NCBI RefSeq assembly: GCF_003426735.1
Contig: NZ_QVON01000003.1
Coordinates: 124,001 to 188,000, forward strand
Direction: 5' to 3'
From: Arenibacter sp. P308M17
GTDB lineage: Bacteria > Bacteroidota > Bacteroidia > Flavobacteriales > Flavobacteriaceae
DNA length: 64,000 bases
The notes beneath the pieces were generated by a model that saw only the letters and a program-made list of their open reading frames with translations, had not been told where the DNA came from and did no database searches. This document shows positions 8,514 to 17,696 of this stretch, piece after piece (position 1 is the first letter of the stretch; every line of letters begins with the position of its first letter). Made by a program: the position numbers and the translations under genes.

Positions 8514-10247
8514 CTATTCCATTTTTTCGTAAGGCCAATGGGTATCTATCCCTTGAGCACGAATAAGGCTTTGAAATTTCCGTACGGCAGTAGCATCTTT
8601 ATAAACTTCTTGTGGGCTTCTCCCCAATTCCATTAAAAAAGGAACAAACATCCCTATGGCCTCCCCAATACTCCATTCCACGGGATGCAATCTATAACAT
8701 CCATTGGTAAGGTGGGTGGTGCCAATATTTTTATTTACGGGAAATATATTTTCCATCCGTTGTGGAATCAACGCTCCCAAGGGAATCTGAAACGGAAGGG
8801 AAGCAAAGTCTATATAATTGTCCCCCCCACTACTGGGATGCAGATCAATGTGGTAATATCCAATCCCTACACTATCCTCAAAATTTGCAGCCCGGGCTTC
8901 GGTTTCCGGCACCCCTAGGATACCTGCTCTTTGCGTTGCCCCCACATGATGTTCGGTAACGCGAAATAACGGCTTGATCCTTCTAGATTCCCTTATATAG
9001 GGATATTTTGCCAAGCCATCATTGGTTCCCATTACGTCCGGTCTCAGTCTTATTTCCGGCCAGCCTTTTCCGCCATCGGCCCTGGGAGCTTCCGTTTGCA
9101 GCCAGTACAAGAGGGAAAGACTTAATTGCTTGGCCCTATTCACATGATATTTCAGTTCACTGTTGCCTACATCTACTATATTCCCTAAAAAATAATCGTT
9201 TTGGGGATAATTTACCAAGGTAATATCCCCCGTAAGAAACCCCTCTTCAAAATTATCCTTGGCCAGGATTCTGCGATAGTTCCAAAGGTTCAATACATTC
9301 CCCAAGCTATTGCCCCGTGGGTCGAAACCTAAATTCTTTGGCAACAGGGTACGGGGGTTGGAATAGTTGAGCTCGAGTAACTTTCCGGCCCATGGCATTT
9401 TCATTTCGGGTCTAAAGTCGCGCCAAAATCCGTACTCCTCCGGCCGGTCTATGGTCCAATCCTCCTTGGGCCTGTTATCCATAGCAAAGCAGACGGTAAA
9501 TGCCTGATTGTTGGTGGGGTCCGCCATTTCGGCCGCATGCAGCTCCCCTGTATCGGATTTGGCTTCCGCTCCGCAAACGTATTCGGTACCCGTCATGGGC
9601 AATAAATCGCCCAATTCCGTGGCATCCGCAAAGAAAGGAGCCCTTAAATTCCTAATCTCGCCCGTGGGAAGGGTTTTAACGCTTACCGATTGCACCTTGT
9701 TTACAAAGGTAGTAGCCTCCAAAGCCACCGTTTCTTTTAAAAGGACCAGTTTACCGGCACTGATATAGGGATCCAACATGGTTTCCAGCACACGTAACGA
9801 AATTTTGGGCTCATGACTAATTTCGGACACGGAGGCATTACCGGGATTGAACCTTTCGTTCCCCGAAAGTTCCGGTTTCAAGGGATAGTTATTGCGATAA
9901 TATTGCCTGATTTTTTTTCGAAATTCCCTGTATAAAGCAGTAGCTCCAAAATCGTTGATCCATTTATGCTCGTCCGGAGGTACGCCCTGTTGGGTCAATT
10001 GCCCGCCTATCCAATCAGTTTCCTCTGTCATTATAACCGTCAGGCCATTGCGAAGTGCCCCCAAGGCCGTGGCACACCCACCTGTTCCCCCGCCTATTAT
10101 TACCAGATCTGCTTTTAAGACCCTCCCTTCTAAATTTATACTGTTGACCTTTTTGGAATTCTTCTTTTTTTGGGATGCATAAATTGGATTTAAGACCACC
10201 AACCCACTACTTGCGGCCAAATTACCTAAAAAGTTTCTTCTCTTCAT
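8514..10247 (-). CDS. Secreted FAD-dependent oxidoreductase
   Basis: This 577-residue protein has an RR-type signal (MKRRNFLGNLAASSGLVVL) followed by a dinucleotide-binding motif, ADLVIIGGGTGGCATALG (glycines at about 52-57), and EETDWIGGQLTQQGVPPDE. These mark the FAD_oxidored (PF12831-type) family. The C-terminal IGTTHLTNGCYRLHPVEWSI is the usual second FAD contact. Substrates are rarely known for this family, and members are common in Bacteroidota glycan-degradation regions. The gene is convergent with the phosphoesterase gene and is separated from the next minus-strand gene by a repeat-rich 650 bp, so it is probably its own transcription unit. Confidence 0.82.
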   Translation of the reverse strand: MKRRNFLGNLAASSGLVVLNPIYASQKKKNSKKVNSINLEGRVLKADLVIIGGGTGGCATALGALRNGLTVIMTEETDWIGGQLTQQGVPPDEHKWINDFGATALYREFRKKIRQYYRNNYPLKPELSGNERFNPGNASVSEISHEPKISLRVLETMLDPYISAGKLVLLKETVALEATTFVNKVQSVSVKTLPTGEIRNLRAPFFADATELGDLLPMTGTEYVCGAEAKSDTGELHAAEMADPTNNQAFTVCFAMDNRPKEDWTIDRPEEYGFWRDFRPEMKMPWAGKLLELNYSNPRTLLPKNLGFDPRGNSLGNVLNLWNYRRILAKDNFEEGFLTGDITLVNYPQNDYFLGNIVDVGNSELKYHVNRAKQLSLSLLYWLQTEAPRADGGKGWPEIRLRPDVMGTNDGLAKYPYIRESRRIKPLFRVTEHHVGATQRAGILGVPETEARAANFEDSVGIGYYHIDLHPSSGGDNYIDFASLPFQIPLGALIPQRMENIFPVNKNIGTTHLTNGCYRLHPVEWSIGEAIGMFVPFLMELGRSPQEVYKDATAVRKFQSLIRAQGIDTHWPYEKME

Positions 10248-10285
10248 GTATAGATATTTATTGTGCTTTAGCGGTCATACCTGCC

Positions 10286-10326
10286 CGACTTCATCGTTCC
10301 CGTCCGTACCGGAAAGGGCGGACAGG
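10286..10326. repeat. REP-like GC-rich palindromic unit
   Basis: The stretch CGTTCCCGTCCGTACCGG followed by AAAGGGCGGACAGG can fold on itself. The same unit occurs in reverse orientation at about 22527-22560, inside the second copy of the 168-bp repeat. GC content is far above the flanking DNA. It is likely a mobile REP-type palindrome. No function is evident beyond possible mRNA 3'-end protection. Confidence 0.5.
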
Positions 10327-10490
10327 CTGGTGTAATTCGCATATCTTCCTTTGGGTTTACCGGCCAGAATGAATCTTTCGGGCCGGCGACCAAATTTTGG
10401 TCATGCTCATTTCATCGTTACTAAATTACAAAAATGCCCGTATTGCCAAATATTGAGGAATTACCAATATTAACAAGGAACTCTAAGTAA

Positions 10491-10658
10491 ATGACAAAAA
10501 TCGTCTTAACAGGGTTTCTCGGAAAATCCGTTTTACCCCAAACCCTAAAGGGAGCCTGATTTTCCTTGATTTCACCCCTGCCCGACTACTTCGTTCAGGC
10601 GGGCTTTAGGGTCGGGGTCAAAAATCGAGGAAAATCTTGCGAAATGGAATTTTGTCAT
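10491..10658. repeat. 168-bp dispersed repeat, copy 1, ATGACAAAA/TTTTGTCAT ends
   Basis: The element has 9-bp terminal inverted repeats and an interior of inverted blocks (ACCCCAAACCCTAAAGGG, then GGGCTTTAGGGTCGGGGT). Read in reverse complement, the region at 22466-22638 matches it block by block: GATTTTCCTTGATTTC, CCCCTGCCC, GGCGGGCTTTAGGGTCGGGGT, GAGGAAAA. There is no coding capacity. It is best described as a MITE-like element in the gap upstream of the FAD oxidoreductase gene and downstream of sulfatase 1. Confidence 0.65.
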
Positions 10659-10896
10659 GTATTAAATAAGAAAACTAAAATAGTCATTTTTCGTCTCAGG
10701 TTGAAATGTTGATGCCTATAAGACGAATTTCTATAATACCTATATGCCATTCCATTTCAACTCCATAATCCATTCATTAATTTAAGATCCAAATTCTTAT
10801 TGCCGGTAAAAAAAAGAGACAACAGTTTCCCATTGTCCCTTTTTACAACTAACCTAACTCAAACTGTTTTTGGCCAAATCCGAATAACCGAATTGA

Positions 10897-12294
10897 CTAC
10901 TGCTTCATTTCCGACCGTACCGATTTTATCCAGGAACTATGTAACTGTAACAGTTCGTCCATCTTCTTTGGATTGGATTTGGTCAAATTGTTCTTCTCGC
11001 CGATGTCCTCATCCAAATTGACAAGGTACAGTTTGTCCAAATCTATTTTCTCCCTACTTCCCGATGGTTCGTTTACATTGCCTATAAGTTTCCACGGACC
11101 CTTGCGTACTGCCCATTGGGCCGTTTTGTCATCATAGTTCCCAAACTGCCAGTGCACCACCCCGTGTTCGGTTTCTTTTTCGTTGTCCATAATGATGGGC
11201 ATAAGGCTTTTGCCGTCGATATTATCGGACACCTTGGAATTGGTCAGTTCCGCAATGGTGGCAAACCAATCCATTTCCATACTCAATTGATCGCGAACTT
11301 CATTAGCGGGAATTACCCCCGGATAACGTATAATGGCGGGTACACGAATGCCTCCTTCGAACAGACTAAATTTACTTCCCCTATAAGGTCCGGCATTACC
11401 CCCTCCCCAAAAGGCCCTTTCCTCCAGGGAATGTCCATGATCGGATTGAAAAACGACTATGGTATTGTCCGCTATCCCCATCTCGTCCAGATAGTCCAGC
11501 ACATTCCCTATTTTCTCGTCGGTGTTGGACACAAAGGCGGCATATTCCTTTCTGGGCGTGGGGAGGTCCTTGTAATGGTCCAACCACTTTGTAGTTCCCT
11601 GATATGGATAATGGGGCGCATTAAAGGCCCAGTAAATAAAAAACGGCTTGTCCTGTCTATGGTTAATGACCTGCTTTATTTCTTCCACCATCAGATCGGA
11701 AAAATGCTGACCGTTGTAATAGACCTCTTCCGAGTTTCTGTACAGGTCGTGCTTGTTGGGACCGTCCCAATAAAAGGTATGGGAATAATTATCGATACAG
11801 CCCCGCTGATGCCCGAAGAAATAATCGAATCCCTGTCCGTTGGGCAGGTTCTGTTCCCTGTGGCCAAGGTGCCATTTACCGATGAGGGCGGTATAGTAGC
11901 CATTGGGCTTTAGCATTTCGGCCATGGTAATCTGCTCGGTAGGCAATCCATGTTCCCCGCTCATTTCCGCACGTTCCGGTATGGGCACATTGCCTTCAAG
12001 ACCTGCCCTCAAATTGGTCTTGCCCGTCATTAGGGCGGCACGTGAGGGGGAACACACCGGTGCTCCTGCATAGAATTGGGTGAACCTCACCCCCTCCTTC
12101 GCCAACCTGTCCATATTGGGGGTATACAGGTCGGTAGCCCCGTAACTGTTGAGGTCTATGGATCCCTGGTCATCGGTCATAATTACAATAACGTTGGGCT
12201 GGCCTTTTACCCCGGTCTGGGAGAAAACTCCCTGGGAAAAGATTAAAAGAAGTACTGTTACGGCAAAGCCCAATGGTTTCTTGAATACTTTCAT
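10897..12294 (-). CDS. Secreted sulfatase 1 (formylglycine type, CSPSR)
   Basis: The 465-residue protein has an N-terminal signal peptide (cleavage near FSQ, residue 26). It has the metal-binding MTDDQG (39-44) and the canonical sulfatase signature PVCSPSRAALMTGK, with C81 as the residue oxidised to formylglycine. GKWHLGH and FQSDHGHS complete the active site. It is a type I (family S1) sulfatase that removes sulfate esters outside the cytoplasm. The gene follows susD by 235 bp on the same strand, the expected layout of a sulfated-polysaccharide utilisation locus. The glycan cannot be named from sequence. The anaerobic or FGE-type maturase is not in this window. Confidence 0.93.
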   Translation of the reverse strand: MKVFKKPLGFAVTVLLLIFSQGVFSQTGVKGQPNVIVIMTDDQGSIDLNSYGATDLYTPNMDRLAKEGVRFTQFYAGAPVCSPSRAALMTGKTNLRAGLEGNVPIPERAEMSGEHGLPTEQITMAEMLKPNGYYTALIGKWHLGHREQNLPNGQGFDYFFGHQRGCIDNYSHTFYWDGPNKHDLYRNSEEVYYNGQHFSDLMVEEIKQVINHRQDKPFFIYWAFNAPHYPYQGTTKWLDHYKDLPTPRKEYAAFVSNTDEKIGNVLDYLDEMGIADNTIVVFQSDHGHSLEERAFWGGGNAGPYRGSKFSLFEGGIRVPAIIRYPGVIPANEVRDQLSMEMDWFATIAELTNSKVSDNIDGKSLMPIIMDNEKETEHGVVHWQFGNYDDKTAQWAVRKGPWKLIGNVNEPSGSREKIDLDKLYLVNLDEDIGEKNNLTKSNPKKMDELLQLHSSWIKSVRSEMKQ

Positions 12295-12529
12295 CTATTT
12301 ATATTGTTTTAAATTTTACTCATCCCCATTACTATCGGGAACTACACCCTTAAAAATCATCCCCGTGTGTGAATGAGGTTCTCTTGGATGTCCTTTTTGT
12401 TACTTTGGAAATTGATTTAATTATAATAAAGAATTGCGGATAAACCTATTCTATCCAAACATTATTTCCATTCCCCCTTTTAGAACCAAAAAGAGAAATT
12501 ATTCCCATTGTCCCCAATTTAAATAAGAA

Positions 12530-14044
12530 TCAATAACCCGGATTCTGTTCCAAATTAGTGTTTAGTAAAACATCCCTATCCGGTAAAGGCCATAGGTAGT
12601 CCCTTGACGGATTAAAACTACGTTTCTCTATCACATTGCCATCTTTGTCCACACCATCCGCGTTCATAACGGTTTCTGCAGTTCGCCATCTAATAATGTC
12701 TTTATAATAGAGGCCTTCACCTGCAAATTCGACCCTTCTTTCCAAACGGACGATATCCCTAAACTCTTCCTTGCTTAAACCTGGAACAACATCCGGCATG
12801 TCTACGGAGACACGGTTCCTAACCAAGTTGATCGCATCATACGCCCTGTCCGTAGGACCGTTCAGCTCATTCTCCGCTTCTGCAATAGTCAATAAAACTT
12901 CTGCGTATCGAATCACAATTGGGTTTATTTCCGATTGGTTTGGTTGGGGGGGCGTCCTTGCCACATCATCAACATAATAGGTATATTTCTTAAAGGCATA
13001 TCCCGTTAGATCTGCAAATAGTTCATCCCCTGTTACCAACTGACCATTGAACATAGATCCAATGGTAATTAAGGTGTGGGATAATCTTGGGTCTCTATTC
13101 GCACTGGGATTTTCCGGATCATAAAGGTCCGAAGTGGAGATTGGCTCTCCATCGGTCATTAAATAAGCTTCGAACAGATCTTTGAAAACATTTCCCTGTT
13201 GGAACAATTCGTGATAATTGTTGGTCGCCTCCGGAAATTGAAATTGAACATCGAATATTACTTCGTTATTACCTTCATTTTCCAAAAGAAAAAGTCCGCG
13301 ATAATCAGGAAATAGGTCGTACACTTCCAAATCTATAACTGCCTGTGCGGAAGAAAGTGCCTCATCCCAATCTTCATTGTACAATGCGGTCCTGGCCTTA
13401 AAAGCCAAAGCTGCACCCTTGGTTATCCTGCCCCTATCCGAACTGGTATATGAAGTTGGCAAATCGGCCACGGCCACGTCCAAATCCGAATAGATTACTT
13501 CAAGTATTTCCGCCTTGGTATTTCGGGGCAATTGACCTTGGTCGTTATTATTGGGAGGATCCAAAATTAAAGGTACCCCTCCATAATACTCTACCAGATT
13601 ATGATAATAGAAAGCCCTTAAAAAACGTGCCTCGGCCTTATATCGCCTTTTTATATTTTCGTCCATTGGTACCAAATCGATATTAGCCAAAAGGGTGTTT
13701 GTACGCCCAATTCCCTCATAGCAGATAGTATAACGGGAATTGATAAGCGGCAATGTAGGATTGTTGTCTCCCCTGGCTATGGAGGAAGCCCCACTACCAT
13801 CGTCAATCTCAAATGAGTTTGGAGTTATATCCTCCAATTTCAACAACCAAGACCCTTCTCCCCTATAAGGGGCCAACAACGATTCGTAGCAACCTGTAAG
13901 TGCCGACTTGGCATTTACCTCGGAGGTCCAGAAAGTTTCTACATTGCTCTGGTCGGCAGGTTCCAAGTTTAATTGATCACTGGAACAACTGGCAGAAATT
14001 ATTAGCCCACAAATTATTGCGGATATATATGTGATTTTTTTCAT
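12530..14044 (-). CDS. SusD/RagB-family glycan-binding lipoprotein
   Basis: The 504-residue product begins with a lipoprotein signal (MKKITYISAIICGLIISASC, lipidated Cys at 20). It shows SusD features: LNLEPADQSNVETFW at the start of the mature protein, TPR-like helices around ARFLRAFYYHNLVEYYGGVPL, and the C-terminal ERRVEFAGEGLYYKDIIRWR and DYLWPLPDRDVLLNTNLEQNPGY block. SusD proteins sit on the cell surface and form the lid of the SusC transporter. The gene lies 11 bp downstream of susC, so the two are one transcript. Regulation is likely through the FecR/ECF sigma pair upstream. Confidence 0.95.
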   Translation of the reverse strand: MKKITYISAIICGLIISASCSSDQLNLEPADQSNVETFWTSEVNAKSALTGCYESLLAPYRGEGSWLLKLEDITPNSFEIDDGSGASSIARGDNNPTLPLINSRYTICYEGIGRTNTLLANIDLVPMDENIKRRYKAEARFLRAFYYHNLVEYYGGVPLILDPPNNNDQGQLPRNTKAEILEVIYSDLDVAVADLPTSYTSSDRGRITKGAALAFKARTALYNEDWDEALSSAQAVIDLEVYDLFPDYRGLFLLENEGNNEVIFDVQFQFPEATNNYHELFQQGNVFKDLFEAYLMTDGEPISTSDLYDPENPSANRDPRLSHTLITIGSMFNGQLVTGDELFADLTGYAFKKYTYYVDDVARTPPQPNQSEINPIVIRYAEVLLTIAEAENELNGPTDRAYDAINLVRNRVSVDMPDVVPGLSKEEFRDIVRLERRVEFAGEGLYYKDIIRWRTAETVMNADGVDKDGNVIEKRSFNPSRDYLWPLPDRDVLLNTNLEQNPGY

Positions 14045-14055
14045 CGTATTTTTTT

Positions 14056-17000
14056 TTAGAATGACAGGTTAAGACCCATGGTATAAATCTTCGTTGATGG
14101 ATAGTTGAAAAAATCATTCCCTAGCAACTCTGTTTCCGGATCAAAATCTTTCAACGAAGTAAACGTAAGCAAGTTCTGCGCGTTGCAAAAAATAGACAAC
14201 TTGGTCATTCCTATTTTTCTCAATATTTCCGGATTAAAATCGTACGATAATTGGATATTTTTCAACCTAAGATAAGAGGCATCGAGCAGCCAATAATCAC
14301 TATCCCTAAAAAGTGTGTTCTGGGTATCCTGATACCTTGTTATTATTGGAAAACTGGCATCCCTGTTATCCGGGGTCCAGGAATCATTGGCCCAGCCCAC
14401 CGGCAAGGAAGTTCCGAACCAAAAGGGAACCCCTGACACATGCTTATTATAGGTTTGTACATCCTCAACCCCTTGCCAAAAAGTATTTAGGGAAAAGTTT
14501 TTGTACGCCAGCTTAATGTTGAACGAATAGGTATATTTGGGTATGGTATTCCCTGTAGCCTTTCTATCGTTCAGGTCTATAACCCCGTTATTGTCCAAAT
14601 CCTTAAAACGTATATATCCCGGTTGGGTATCGGCACCCTGAAACGCATGGGCATCAATTTCCTCCTGTGATTGGAACAAGCCATCCGACTCATAGAGGTA
14701 AAACTGGTTTATAGGCCTTCCTTCCTGTGTAATATTGAACGGTCCCCTACCATCCGAAGAAAAATCGTCCAGAATAATCTCGCCATTGAGATTCACCACC
14801 TTGTTGGTGATGTAGGTAAGATTTCCGGAAACATCGTAGCTAAAATCACCTACAACATTTCTGTATCCCAAGGATAATTCAACCCCTTTGTTTTCAATAG
14901 TACCGATATTTCTGATCGGCCCCCCCAAAGCGCCTACCTGCGATGGAATTCCGACAGGTCTTAATACATCCTCGGTTGTTTTTTCGAAGTACTCCAGGCT
15001 GGATGATAATTTACCATTAAAAAAGGTGGCGTCCAGACCAAAATTGGTAATGGTAGTGGTCTCCCAGGAAATTTCATCATCATTGTCCACAAGAACGGCA
15101 GTGCCCGGGTTAATGGTACCGCCAAAAATGTAATCCTGACCTGGGGATATTAAATCCAGGTATCGGAACAATCCAATACGTTCATTGCCCAATTGCCCCC
15201 AAGAAGTCCTAAGTTTTAATTGGCCCAACCATTCTATATCTTTAAGGAAATTTTCCTCGTTCAACCGCCATCCGGCCGAAACGGATGGAAAGAATCCCCA
15301 TTTATTTCCCTCAGCAAAGCGTGAAGAACCGTCATAGCGAAAATTGGCCTCCAACAAATATTTGTTGGACCACACATAATTGGCTCGGCCAAAGTAAGAG
15401 ATCAGGCTAGATTCGGTAGTAGTACCGGATACAATTGGATTGGTACTTCCTGCATTCAACTCGAACAAATCATTACTTAGATACCCCTCATTACTTGCGT
15501 TGAAAAAGCTTCGATTGAATTTCTCAAAACTGTTTCCCAACAATATGGATAAATCGGTATTGTCATTGAAGGACCTGTTCCAGTTTAAGGTATTAAAAAT
15601 GGTCCAGTTTTGTGATTCGTCGTCTCCCTGATCTACCCCTCTTTCCTGTCCTTCGAAGGTTACAAAAGGATTCCCCCCGGCTTGAATTTGGGTAGGCTCT
15701 TTGGTCTTTGCATCATAAAGGGTTATTTGGGGAGTAAATATTTTTAGCCGTTGGGCATCACTTGTGAAACCCATATTGATCTTGTACTTTATATCCAATG
15801 GCAGACTAATTTCCGCAAAGGCGTTAAGAAACAATTTTATGTTCCTGATATCGGTGCCCCCCTCATCGGTAAGGGCCAGTGGGTTCCGGAAGCGTCGGTG
15901 TCCGGGAATATCGAAGAAATTCATTCCGTAATTCCCATCCTCCAATTTGGCAGGATGATAGGATTGGGCCTTAAAGATCATTTGCATTACTTCCGGGATC
16001 CCTTGCGGGGCCCCTCCTGGAGAAATCCGGCCAACAGGCTCGTTCCTATCCTTGTAAGATACATTGAAGGTGCCCCCAATGGTAATTCTTTCGTTCATTA
16101 CCGAATTAATGTTCAGGTTGGCCGTATACCTTTTGGAATCCGTACTCCTTAACACCCCATTTTGATCCAACAGACCCAAGGATAGGGCAAAAGAAGTTTT
16201 ATCACTACCTCCCGTAAACCTCAGGTTATGTTCTTGGATAAACGAAGGGTCGAACATTATATCATACCAATCGTTGTTGGGGTAGGTAAAGGGATCGGTT
16301 TGCATTCCGGCCCGGTATTCATCTATTAGGCTTTGGGGAAAAACCAATGCATTTTGGCTAGTTCCAAAATTTAATTGGGCCAGGGAATACAGTTCCATCC
16401 ACCTAATTGGGTCTTTCACCACCCTTGGCAATGAAATAACCTCCTGTATACCAACCGAGGTACTATAGGATATTTCCGATTTCTGTGAACCCTTCTTTGT
16501 TGTTACCAAAACTACCCCATTGGCGGCCCGAGATCCATAGATGGCTGCAGAAGCAGCATCCTTTAGAACGGTTATACTCTCAATATCGTTTGGATTTAGA
16601 TCATTAATGGAAAATTCTATTCCGTTAACAAGAATCAAAGGGTTATTGTCGTTCAAGGTTCCAACACCTCTTACCCTAATGGTTGCAGCATCGTTCCCCG
16701 GCTGTCCACCAACTTGATTTATATAGACCCCCTGAACTCCTTGAAGTGCTTGACTAGCACTTGTAATTGGCCTATTCTCCAAATCCTCACTCTGTACACT
16801 CGAAACTGCACCTGTAAGGTTCAACTTCTTCTGCGTTCCAAAACCTACAACCACAACCTCATCAAGTCCGGCCGAACTCTCTTCCAAAACAACACTTAGA
16901 TTGGTCTGACCGTTAACCGGAACCTCCTTGGTAGCAAAACCTATATAGGAAACTACCAATACGGCATTATCATTATTGAGGTCTATTGAAAAGTTGCCGT

Positions 17001-17523
17001 CAAAATCAGCCTGGGTTCCATTGGTGGTTCCCTTTTCAAGAATGTTTGCACCGGTCAATGGGGTACCATTTTCATCGGTAACCTGCCCCGATACCTGAAT
17101 TTGATCCGGAACTTTATCAACATAGGATTGATCGGGAACCTCTATGGGTACTACTGGCTTTTGATTACGCGTTAAAATAATCTGCGTATCCCGAACTTTA
17201 TACGTGGTATTGGTGCTTCCAAATAAAGTGGCAAGCACCTTGTTTATGTTCTCTTGGTTGGCCCTTAGCGACAATTTGCGCTGCAAGTCTACATCCTTGG
17301 TCTTGTAGATAAATCGAAAATCGGTTGCAGATTCAATATCATCTATTATGTCTCGGACCGTTGCGTTCTCGATATCCAAGGTAACCTTAGTTCTCTGCGC
17401 ATAACTGTCATTGGCCTTCAACCCTAAAAGGGTCATGAACAGCAATAACGTGGTCAGTTTCATTTTTAGGTCGAATTTCAACAAAGGTATACCCAACCCC
17501 CATTGGTTAATTTGTTTTTTCAT
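14056..17523 (-). CDS. SusC/RagA TonB-dependent transporter with N-terminal STN domain
   Basis: This 1155-residue outer-membrane protein contains, in order, a signal segment (21-43), a secretin/TonB STN domain (about 46-105), a carboxypeptidase-like regulatory domain (SGQVTDENGTPLTGANILEKG, about 143-213), a TonB-box-like DEVVVVGFGTQ (221-231), a plug (VRGVGTLNDNNPLILVNG) and a large beta-barrel ending in LNLSF. The STN domain is the signalling module that contacts a FecR anti-sigma factor, and a fecR gene lies directly upstream. It imports glycan oligosaccharides with SusD. The fecR-susC spacer is 173 nt and contains a strong hairpin. Confidence 0.95.
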   Translation of the reverse strand: MKKQINQWGLGIPLLKFDLKMKLTTLLLFMTLLGLKANDSYAQRTKVTLDIENATVRDIIDDIESATDFRFIYKTKDVDLQRKLSLRANQENINKVLATLFGSTNTTYKVRDTQIILTRNQKPVVPIEVPDQSYVDKVPDQIQVSGQVTDENGTPLTGANILEKGTTNGTQADFDGNFSIDLNNDNAVLVVSYIGFATKEVPVNGQTNLSVVLEESSAGLDEVVVVGFGTQKKLNLTGAVSSVQSEDLENRPITSASQALQGVQGVYINQVGGQPGNDAATIRVRGVGTLNDNNPLILVNGIEFSINDLNPNDIESITVLKDAASAAIYGSRAANGVVLVTTKKGSQKSEISYSTSVGIQEVISLPRVVKDPIRWMELYSLAQLNFGTSQNALVFPQSLIDEYRAGMQTDPFTYPNNDWYDIMFDPSFIQEHNLRFTGGSDKTSFALSLGLLDQNGVLRSTDSKRYTANLNINSVMNERITIGGTFNVSYKDRNEPVGRISPGGAPQGIPEVMQMIFKAQSYHPAKLEDGNYGMNFFDIPGHRRFRNPLALTDEGGTDIRNIKLFLNAFAEISLPLDIKYKINMGFTSDAQRLKIFTPQITLYDAKTKEPTQIQAGGNPFVTFEGQERGVDQGDDESQNWTIFNTLNWNRSFNDNTDLSILLGNSFEKFNRSFFNASNEGYLSNDLFELNAGSTNPIVSGTTTESSLISYFGRANYVWSNKYLLEANFRYDGSSRFAEGNKWGFFPSVSAGWRLNEENFLKDIEWLGQLKLRTSWGQLGNERIGLFRYLDLISPGQDYIFGGTINPGTAVLVDNDDEISWETTTITNFGLDATFFNGKLSSSLEYFEKTTEDVLRPVGIPSQVGALGGPIRNIGTIENKGVELSLGYRNVVGDFSYDVSGNLTYITNKVVNLNGEIILDDFSSDGRGPFNITQEGRPINQFYLYESDGLFQSQEEIDAHAFQGADTQPGYIRFKDLDNNGVIDLNDRKATGNTIPKYTYSFNIKLAYKNFSLNTFWQGVEDVQTYNKHVSGVPFWFGTSLPVGWANDSWTPDNRDASFPIITRYQDTQNTLFRDSDYWLLDASYLRLKNIQLSYDFNPEILRKIGMTKLSIFCNAQNLLTFTSLKDFDPETELLGNDFFNYPSTKIYTMGLNLSF

Positions 17524-17574
17524 ATTTTTGAATGTTAATTGTGGTTAGCATATAATTGCGCAATCACTCTTTAT

Positions 17575-17604
17575 AACCGGGAAATGTTAGCGCATTTTCC
17601 GGTT
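17575..17604. promoter_or_regulatory. Strong hairpin in the susC leader
   Basis: AACCGGGAAATG and CATTTTCCGGTT form a 12-bp stem with one mismatch and a 6-nt loop. It lies 52 nt upstream of the susC start, within the fecR-susC spacer. The T-run follows on the plus strand, opposite to the genes, so it is not a terminator for fecR. It could be an mRNA-stability or attenuation element in the susC leader, or a terminator for antisense transcription. Confidence 0.4.
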
Positions 17605-17696
17605 TTTTGTTTTTATCAAAACCTTGGTGATGGCATGTTCAATAATTTTGGTTTACGTCATATATTTGGTTTTTTGGTTCAACTTCTTTGCTTGGC

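Noticed and set aside
11116-11913. 265-residue plus-strand open frame inside sulfatase 1
   Set aside because: It is antisense to a gene with complete catalytic motifs, its protein has no recognisable domain, and its composition looks like a frame shadow.
15751-16152. Plus-strand open frame inside susC
   Set aside because: It is a shadow of the SusC beta-barrel coding region and has no coding signature of its own.
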